Below the pieces are notes generated by a model. That model worked only from the letters and a program-made list of their open reading frames with translations. It was not told where the DNA came from and did no database searches. The position numbers and the translations under genes are program-made. Shown here piece after piece: positions 58,116 to 64,000 of a DNA stretch of 64,000 nucleotides. The DNA is from Oscheius sp. JU75 (taxonomy: Eukaryota > Nematoda > Chromadorea > Rhabditida > Rhabditidae). Position 1 is the stretch's first letter, and each line of letters begins with the position of its first letter. The stretch is taken from contig JASJZC010000004.1 of the NCBI GenBank assembly GCA_037178855.1, positions 3,410,001 through 3,474,000 on the forward strand, given 5' to 3'.

Positions 58116-59428
58116 ATGACCAAGCCACCGGTGGGTCTCTCCCCCTCCCTTTTCAGAATCTTCCATTTCAGAGGAAAAACATTTTCCTTCTTCTTTCAAA
58201 GGCAGAACATCGGGAAGAAATCAATAATATTATTGATGAAGCGACTCTCTCGGAACACGAGAAAGAATCAAAATTACGACCTCTTATGAGTGATATAGCC
58301 TTTCACGAATACCAGCAATGGAAGTCGGCCACCGCTGCTGTTAGTTCTCGTATTACCTTTTATACAAAATTCTCAGCTAAAAGAACGACTGCCCTTCCTC
58401 AAAAGCGTCGAGAATGATGCGGAGGAGTCACTAATATTGGAGCTGGTACACGATCGTACTCTCAGTGAACAGCGAAAAGACCAACTATTGAAGAAGCTTC
58501 TCTCGACTGAAGCATTCAAAGAGTACGTACAGTGGAAGCCGAAGAATATCGCGGTGAGAAAAGGCTCGTGGGTGGTAAAATCAAATGTGTTTGTAGTTGA
58601 CGCCGGACAGTTTTATGAGGCTCATTGAAGACGATGTCAGACCAATCGCCCAACGACGACTCAATTCCAAGGATTTCGAAGTAAGTTGTCTGTTATTCAA
58701 GGCATAATCTAGGATTAATCCTATGAACCCATTTGTGACATTAAGAAATGACCAATGGTCTTATTTTTCGCCATTCTTTTCAGGCCCTTGATCTGTTCAT
58801 GAAGGCGATTGGCGGAGAAGCCTGTGAGGTCTACGACAAGTGGAAGGTATGAACTTCAAACTAATCAATATTCCAAATTTGACAGATCCAACTGAAGATA
58901 CAAGGAAAGTCAATACTCCCAGACTCATCCATCCCGAACAGTGTTTCTCTAACTGAGGTCAGAGTGGAAGCTGATCCGAGCTTCAAGGCCATAGCTGGGG
59001 GAGAGACAGTTCAATCCTACGCCGAGATGTTGGATAAGCTGACTCTGAAACGAGACGAGATGAAGGAGAACATAGAATGGAATAAGGAGCAGGTAGTTTA
59101 CCCCCGTTTGGCATGTAAAGCCCTTTATCAGATGGCACTGATTCAAGTCTGCGGAGGACAGATACAGTCTGTGCCCACGACGGAACAGATAAGTCTTTTG
59201 AGTCATCTCCAGGGAGCACATATGGCTGCTGCCAGTTTGGCTCAACTGGCCGAAGCTGTTTGGAGAACGAAACCTGGAGAGCCTTTCGAGTTCTCTGTTG
59301 AACATACGACAACTCGAAGTCTGAAGGAGGAATCGACCGAGCCGAATACAGAAGAGTTGAGGAAACAGTTCAGACTGGACGCCTTAAACACCTCTTTGGC
59401 AAATGAGAAACTAGCTGAAGTTGTTTGA
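58116..59428 (+). CDS. Helical-repeat protein, unnamed nematode-type family
   Basis: Exons: 58116-58130 (MTKPP), then KAEHREEINNIIDEATLSEH, LKERLPFLKSVENDAEES, LTPDSFMRLIEDDVRPIA, ALDLFMKAIGGEACEVYDKW, and a long last exon ending ANEKLAEVV. The first three modules share a pattern: a helix, a turn (ATLSE or RTLSE), a second helix, then a closing EY-x-QWK or VYDKWK. A longer C-terminal part (AEMLDKLTLKRDEMKENIEW, Ala/Leu-rich) looks all-helical. About 330 residues; no clear signal peptide. Related modules occur in the next genes. General architecture recalls nematode helical secreted proteins such as SXP/RAL-2, but identity is not shown. The TGA stop overlaps an AATAAA. Confidence 0.6.
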
Positions 59429-59433
59429 ATAAA
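59428..59433 (+). terminator. Poly(A) signal overlapping the stop codon
   Basis: TGAATAAA: the last base of the TGA is the first base of AATAAA, so the 3' untranslated region would be only about 20 bases. Confidence 0.5.
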
Positions 59434-59514
59434 CATTGTTCTTTTTCTCAATTATGCCACTGAATCATAGTTTCCCCAGACAGTCTTCTTTCCCAGCCTT
59501 CATTGCCATGCTGA

Positions 59515-60015
59515 ATGGGAACCGCTTCTAATGAACCGTCAGTCCGTATAAAAGCTTGGCTCAGACAAACAGCCATTCGACCAGCGTCTTCTTCTCTTGG
59601 TTGGTTGTTCTTCATCTTCCAGAATCATCATCGGTTCCAGACTCCTGTCTTCGGACCGGCAACTGCCTTCCTTTTTACCTGGAATAACAAGGGGCCATCG
59701 ATCAAGGAAAATAGGGGAGCTGGAGGCCTAAGAAAGATTGGCTGGTGGAAAAACAGCTTCTTGACACAGTTGGCTCCTTGTTCCACTGACTCGGACTGTG
59801 CTGACGGAGTCTTTTCCGCCGATACCCAAAAATGTATCCCGGGCAAGGATCCGTTCGAGGAGAAGCTCTTGCAATAGTTAAACAATAACGATAAGGCCAA
59901 TACTCGGAGCGGGCCTATCTACAAAATTGGAGAATGGACTCGAAAGAAATATGAGAACAGCGGACTCCCATGGCACAATCTTCAAAACGTTCCCTGGGAT
60001 CGTCATGCTTGGTAG
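59515..60015 (+). CDS. Small Cys-containing protein with an in-frame TAG
   Basis: Open frame from ATG 59515 to TAG 59875-59877. The C-terminal part APCSTDSDCADGVFS, QKCIPGKDPFEEK looks like a small secreted Cys-rich domain. The same frame continues past the TAG for 45 codons (SGPIYKIGEWTRKKYENSGL, then NVPWDRHAW) to a second TAG at 60013-60015, followed by AATAAA near 60,033. A TATA box at 59547-59554 lies inside the first part, so the real start may be downstream and spliced. Either a decayed gene, stop readthrough, or a missed splice. Confidence 0.35.
59547..59554 (+). promoter_or_regulatory. Possible TATA box
   Basis: TATAAAAG; if used, transcription would start near 59,580, downstream of the ATG at 59515, and would argue for a different start of the gene at 59515-60015. 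Confidence 0.3.
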
Positions 60016-60274
60016 ATTCACAGCCTAACCCGAATAAAACTTGCATCTGAAACTGAGTTTTTTCAAAAGAGCACCTGCTCTCTCGAGGGCAAAAGTAGAA
60101 CATTCGGCCGAGGCGTCTCTCTCGCCGAGTCGTTTTTTGGCTGCCAAGTGGTCAGACAGCTGATGCCTCTGCTCTCAAACCTCGAACTCATTTCCGCCTG
60201 CTTCTCATGGAACATGTCTCTCCCTTGGTATTCTCATCCTTTCTCTATTCTCATATGTTTCTTTTGAGGCAAGC

Positions 60275-60849
60275 AGTCCACGTATCAGCAATGTCCTCAA
60301 TCTCATCGAATCGATCAATACGAGATTAGCCGTCCAAGATTTGCTACAAACGGCTCTGACGGACGAAGAACGCGATGCAATGATAGAGCGAATGGTAGAA
60401 CCGCCGGTCTACGAGATCTACTTGCACGAGAAGCTAGCCTCATTGGTAGAATCTCTTTCATTCTGTTGTTAGTTTGTATTCAGGTCAGAGAGGAAGAATT
60501 CCTTCAGCATTTCAGTCCCGGAATCAGACAAATCATCAAGTCGAAGCTGGATGCGGGTGAGTTCGAGAGAGCCGAGACTTTCTTGTCGACCCACAGCGAG
60601 GCCTTTCGACTCTACAAACAGTGGAGGGTTGGTTTTATCTTCGTGTGGACAACGAGGTGAATTTAGACTTCCTCGAGCAGCCATTCGATTCCTATCTTTG
60701 TCCAGGATGAAAACAAAAACCGAATGAGCTCTTCCGAGAACTCTTCCTACTGTAGAACAGAGGTTTGCTCTGTACCTAAAACGAAAAAAACCAGTGTAGA
60801 GCCACATCACAAATCGAAAGTACAGTTCGATGGAGAATGTTGGCAGTGA
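60275..60849 (+). CDS. Protein with the same helical module as the 58 kb gene
   Basis: First exon (start not resolved) has a hydrophobic leader in frame and ISNVLNLIESINTRLAVQD, LTDEERDAMIERMVEPPVYE. After a GTAGAA donor the next exon reads REEEFLQHFSPGIRQIIKSK, LDAGEFERAETFLSTHSEAF and closes RLYKQWR at a GTTGGT donor. The last exon is DENKNRMSSSENSSYCRTE, basic tail, TGA 60847-60849. The core shares with the 58 kb gene and the 62 kb minus-strand gene the order F-L/M, (SP), R-x-I-x-x-K/R-L, A-x-x-F/L-L/M, Y-x-x-W-K/R. Its end overlaps the start of the next gene by 20 bp. Confidence 0.45.
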
Positions 60850-61766
60850 GAGAACGATTCCCATCAAAATGGAGCGAGCCACGAGTGTCCTGGACAACTA
60901 CAGACAGCTAAATCGGATTTCGGAAGAGGTTTGTGTTGCCTATCAAAAAGAGATCTGGTTATGCAGGAAGAGGTTAGGAGTCGATCGCAGAGCGAGGTCG
61001 ACCTCCAAAGACTGCAGTTTGAAATGAGCAGAGTCATGCGAAAGTTCCGAAGAGATTTCTCGTCACTGCCTTCGGATATCACCTCCTGTGACAAGGTTTT
61101 GCTCCTTTGGTATGCTCCAAATATGCACTTTAGGAAGGCCGAGTCGTTCTTCTCGAGTTCGTGGAGAGTTTCCAGCCTCTGGTCAAGGCTTTCAAGAACA
61201 AAATCGAGGAATGCCAATGCTCTACGACCAATCTTTCCAGAGAAATGGCGGAATGGCAAAAGGCAGCTGACTTGCTCTGTTCCATACCACAGACGAGGAA
61301 AGATAAATCAGCGGAATGGTCCAGTAATAAGATAACTTGTCATTTAGACTTCCAAAAAAGCTATTTGTAGACATCCAGAGCTGAGAAATCTTTCTATGAG
61401 ACGTGGGGAGGAAGGGGAAAAAAGTCTCAGTTCGACCAAATGAACGATGTCAACTGGCAGAGTCACAGCCTGCCCAGAGCTCTGCCAAAACCACCTAGCA
61501 ACTTTGATTGGAAAGATCAGCCAATCTTCTTGAGCACAAGTGAGTCTTCTCCTTGATAGAGCTCATTAGCTCTTTCAGGGCATCCGAGGCTCGCATCCAC
61601 TCTTCCAAGACAGTCTAGAGTACACGAAGGTCCGGGAGTTGCCCGTGAAATACCGATCAGACGACCTTTGAGTGCAAATCTGTTAGTTCAATGGAATTCT
61701 CTCAATCCAAGTTTGCAGATCTTCTTCTCGTCCAACACATCAAAACGGATCCAAACGACCGACTAG
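60830..61766 (+). CDS. Coiled-coil/helical protein with Pro-rich tail, unnamed
   Basis: Start ATG 60830. Exons join in phase: MENVGSERTIPIKMERATSV, NYRQLNRISEE; EVRSRSQSEVDLQRLQFEM, FRRDFSSLPSDITSCDK; EGRVVLLEFVESFQPLVKAF, CSTTNLSREMAEWQKAADLL; then TSRAEKSFYETWGGRGKKSQ and ALPKPPSNFDWKDQPIF; last exon ends KRIQTTD at 61764-61766. The central part is a long amphipathic helix set, the tail basic and Pro-rich. One intron near 61,340 is not placed with certainty. No known domain recognised; a BAR-like helical fold is possible but unsupported. Confidence 0.5.
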
Positions 61767-62313
61767 CGTCTCTTTCGGAGATGTTCTACCTCCTCCGCGT
61801 GGAACGAGACCGACAGATTGGCTTTTGAATTAGGGTGCTTTCTGTGATTTACAATCGCTTTGAATAATACTTAATGAACGGTGATAGGCTGTGTTTCCCT
61901 TACTGTAAGTCGAGGAACCAAAGTCATTGCTGCCCCCTTGGGGCGTTCAAAAATTGCGTCAGCTACCCATGTTTCAGGGAACCGCGCGGGCAATTGGGAA
62001 AAGTTTTCAACCAGCAATAAACGCACCTCAGCAAAGCTTCACGGGTCACGTTATCGCCTCTGCGCAAAGCTGTTTAGGCTTGGAAAGCTGGATGGTCTAT
62101 GAAGTGGACACGTGAGACAATATGGGTGAGAATCACTCGCTAAATGGCTATAATCCTTTCAATTGGTTTCCTTTTCGAATCAAAGTGTTCATTCTGACGT
62201 CACAGATCAGTAGTATTCACTTCGAAGACCCAATACAGCTGTGGCAGTCGAGACTTCCTTGAACTGTTCATCCGGAATCAGAACCGTGAGTGGAATGTTA
62301 ATATAGATTGTGT
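61767..62313. other. No gene seen
   Basis: Short open frames on both strands without splice coherence. Confidence 0.35.
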
Positions 62314-62716
62314 TCACATAAACCTCTTCTTTTTTGCTCTAAAAGACTTCAAATTATTGGTCACATCAAAGAAAAGTACCTGTTTCCCTGAGGCCTCATA
62401 GAGCATTTTGGAGATGTTCTTGCGTTGTTCCCTCATCTCGGCCTCCAACTCGTCCATTCCAAGTCGACTCGATCCACTCTTCCATTCAGGAGTCTTGGTC
62501 TCCAGCAATCCCTCCTTCATCTTCCACACCTCATACTCTCTTCTAGTCTCAGCACCTTCCGTCTTCATCAGAAAGTCTGCTCCTACCAGATCACCCAAGT
62601 CGAGACGACGTTGAATCATCAGCTGTGTGGCCGGCGAGAGATTGGCAAGAAAGTTGGACTGGTTATTGTAACTTTTAGCGCGAAAACTCTCTAATACTTA
62701 CGGTTCGTCCACTCAT
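62314..62716 (-). CDS. Small protein with the shared helical module
   Basis: Exon 1 from 62716 is only MSGRT before a GTAAGT donor; exon 2 after ATAACCAG reads SNFLANLSPATQLMIQRRLD, LGDLVGADFLMKTEGAE, EYEVWKMKEGLLETKTPEW, DELEAEMREQRKNISKMLYE, then either runs to TGA 62314 or splices at a GTACTT donor. About 130 residues. FL-x-x-LSP, I-x-x-RLD, A-x-x-L-M, Y-x-x-WK line up with modules in the genes at 58 and 60 kb, but on the opposite strand. Confidence 0.5.
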
Positions 62717-63347
62717 TTGCAACGGCGGAAGACGGCTGCGCTATCAGCTGTCTCCTTGCCTGTCTATAGCTATCGATTCCCGTTTTTCTCGCTGAATCAG
62801 TTCATACAAAGATGATTTTGTGTGGGAGGAGTCGGGGAAAGAAATATCATAAATTATACAGGGACAGGAACAAGAATAGAGTTACAAAAAACGAGGAGAG
62901 ATAAAGTGTGAGAGTACATAAATAAGAAGGTCCACTGCTCATGATTCACAAGATTCCCAGTTTGCTGACAAGTATTCTCCCATGCACTCTCTTTGTTTCA
63001 TTGGGCAGTATCTTTCTTTACTAAAGCGCAGTGGTGTCCGTTCGTCCGTCCGTCTGTCTCTCATGGTGTCCGCACAATTGCATGTCAACACTAATACTCA
63101 AAAATTCTGACAAGTCATTTCATGTCAAGCGACAAGGTGAAGAGTCGACTGTGGGGGCAACTTTTGTTACTAGGGAAGCGGCGAAGGCGCCTGTTATCAA
63201 TACTAAGCCAAGACCAAACGGGCTGCAAAGCTGCATCGGCAGCTAGTGTTACAACACATTAATTACAAGTAAACAAAAAATTCATGAAACAATATAAATA
63301 CAAACAAATGAGGAGCGTTTCAATATTTATTCCAGCGTTGACTGTGG
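62717..63347. other. No gene seen
   Basis: Contains a GTCC/GTCT simple repeat near 63,035-63,060 and AT-rich sequence. Confidence 0.35.
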
Positions 63348-63920
63348 CTACTCCCTGGCCGTGCTCATCTTCTCCATTTGTTCCTTGTCCTTTTTCCGCA
63401 GCTCCCTCTCCTTCCAGTTTTTCTGTGCCCGTGTCCATTCTCCTCCATAATGGTCGACATACCACTTCTGGACGTCGAGTTCCTTCTGGTTGTAGAGAAG
63501 CGCCTCCAGAATCGAGCCTGGATCCTTGTTCGTTGTCTGTTTGACATCCCGATTGATCGGAGTGATGCAGTCATCGACGACGACGAGTTTGTAGTCACAA
63601 CTTTTGAACACATTCAGCAAATTCCTCTCGTCGAAGTAGACTCCCTCACGACGAGTTAGCTTTCCTCCATGGAGACGGAACCATTCTTTGGTGAAGAAGA
63701 CCATGAAGAGGAAGATGGGAGCAGCCACCAACTGAGGAAGCAGTGGAAGGACGAGACCGACGAGACCGAAGGTGATGAGAGATAGCAAGGACGGATTGAT
63801 CTCGCGATGGAAGAAACCGTCAAACGTCGTCGAGGAAGGGGCTGGAGAGTTGACGGATCCGATCGAAAAGAGCGAAGATGCTCTCTCCGGTGGCAAGGTT
63901 GTTCGCTGCGAAGGCGACAT
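63348..63920 (-). CDS. Two-helix membrane protein, family not recognised (190 residues)
   Basis: Single exon from ATG 63920: Ser/Pro/Thr-rich start, then two adjacent hydrophobic stretches (LLSLITFGLVGLVLPLLPQL and VAAPIFLFMVFF), then a soluble part: LTRREGVYFDERNLLNVFKS, LVVVDDCITPINRD, LDVQKWYVDHYGGEWTRAQK, and a Lys/Glu-rich end KDKEQMEKMSTARE. The hairpin membrane anchor followed by a charged tail would suit an ER or organelle membrane protein. No motif gives a name. A poly(A)-like region lies downstream. Confidence 0.6.
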   Translation of the reverse strand: MSPSQRTTLPPERASSLFSIGSVNSPAPSSTTFDGFFHREINPSLLSLITFGLVGLVLPLLPQLVAAPIFLFMVFFTKEWFRLHGGKLTRREGVYFDERNLLNVFKSCDYKLVVVDDCITPINRDVKQTTNKDPGSILEALLYNQKELDVQKWYVDHYGGEWTRAQKNWKERELRKKDKEQMEKMSTARE

Positions 63921-64000
63921 TCTGACGGGGGTAGAAATTGTTTTTTTTTGTGGAACTTTTCTCTTTCTAACTTTTGTAATTGTTTGCCAATAAAGCGATG

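Noticed and set aside
1-64000. CRISPR arrays, prokaryotic operons or phage genes
   Set aside because: No regularly spaced repeats, ribosome-binding sites or phage proteins; introns and poly(A) signals show animal nuclear DNA throughout.

Overview
The window reads as nuclear DNA of a small-genome animal, most likely a nematode. Genes are dense and on both strands, and are cut into short exons by many introns of about 36-60 bp. Poly(A) signals of the AATAAA type follow closely, and several start codons sit just after a TTTCAG-like acceptor, as expected for trans-spliced messages. A Patched-related protein, an UNC-93 family protein, an anion-type Cys-loop channel, a heparan sulfate C5-epimerase and a TTBK-type kinase fit a nematode. 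No species can be named from sequence alone. All function calls below rest on reading motifs by eye; no search was run.

Left part (0.8-25 kb), conserved housekeeping genes: Rab30-like GTPase, ACDH-11-like acyl-CoA dehydrogenase, a very short lipin (minus strand), a RhoGAP protein, DDX51-like rRNA helicase, metaxin-2, an UNC-93-like transporter-fold protein, a 2.2 kb stretch with no clear gene, a BAZ2-like chromatin remodeller subunit, and convergent with it a ligand-gated chloride-type channel. Five introns in three of these genes begin with GC rather than GT, three of them in the Rab gene alone.

Middle part (25-40 kb): a four-helix membrane protein, a perfect 23-bp hairpin, a small membrane protein gene, a palindromic MITE-like element with diverged relatives elsewhere in the window, a long disordered minus-strand gene spread over 6 kb, and a Patched-related gene.

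Accessory part (40-50 kb): a cluster of small secreted or coiled-coil genes with no family I recognise. It includes a convergent pair sharing a C-terminal motif, a divergent homologous pair, a 109-bp inverted duplication of a gene 3' end, and decayed genes. A citrate/dicarboxylate (SLC13) transporter lies between them.

Right part (49.8-64 kb): glucuronyl C5-epimerase, ribosomal protein L21, complex III subunit 9, and an ERp72-type disulfide isomerase whose first intron holds a complete TTBK-like kinase on the other strand. These are followed by a local family of genes sharing a short helical motif ending in Y-x-x-W-K, and a two-helix membrane protein. The housekeeping genes serve unrelated roles (membrane traffic, lipid metabolism, ribosome synthesis, mitochondria, ER folding); the accessory clusters look like local, lineage-specific duplications.
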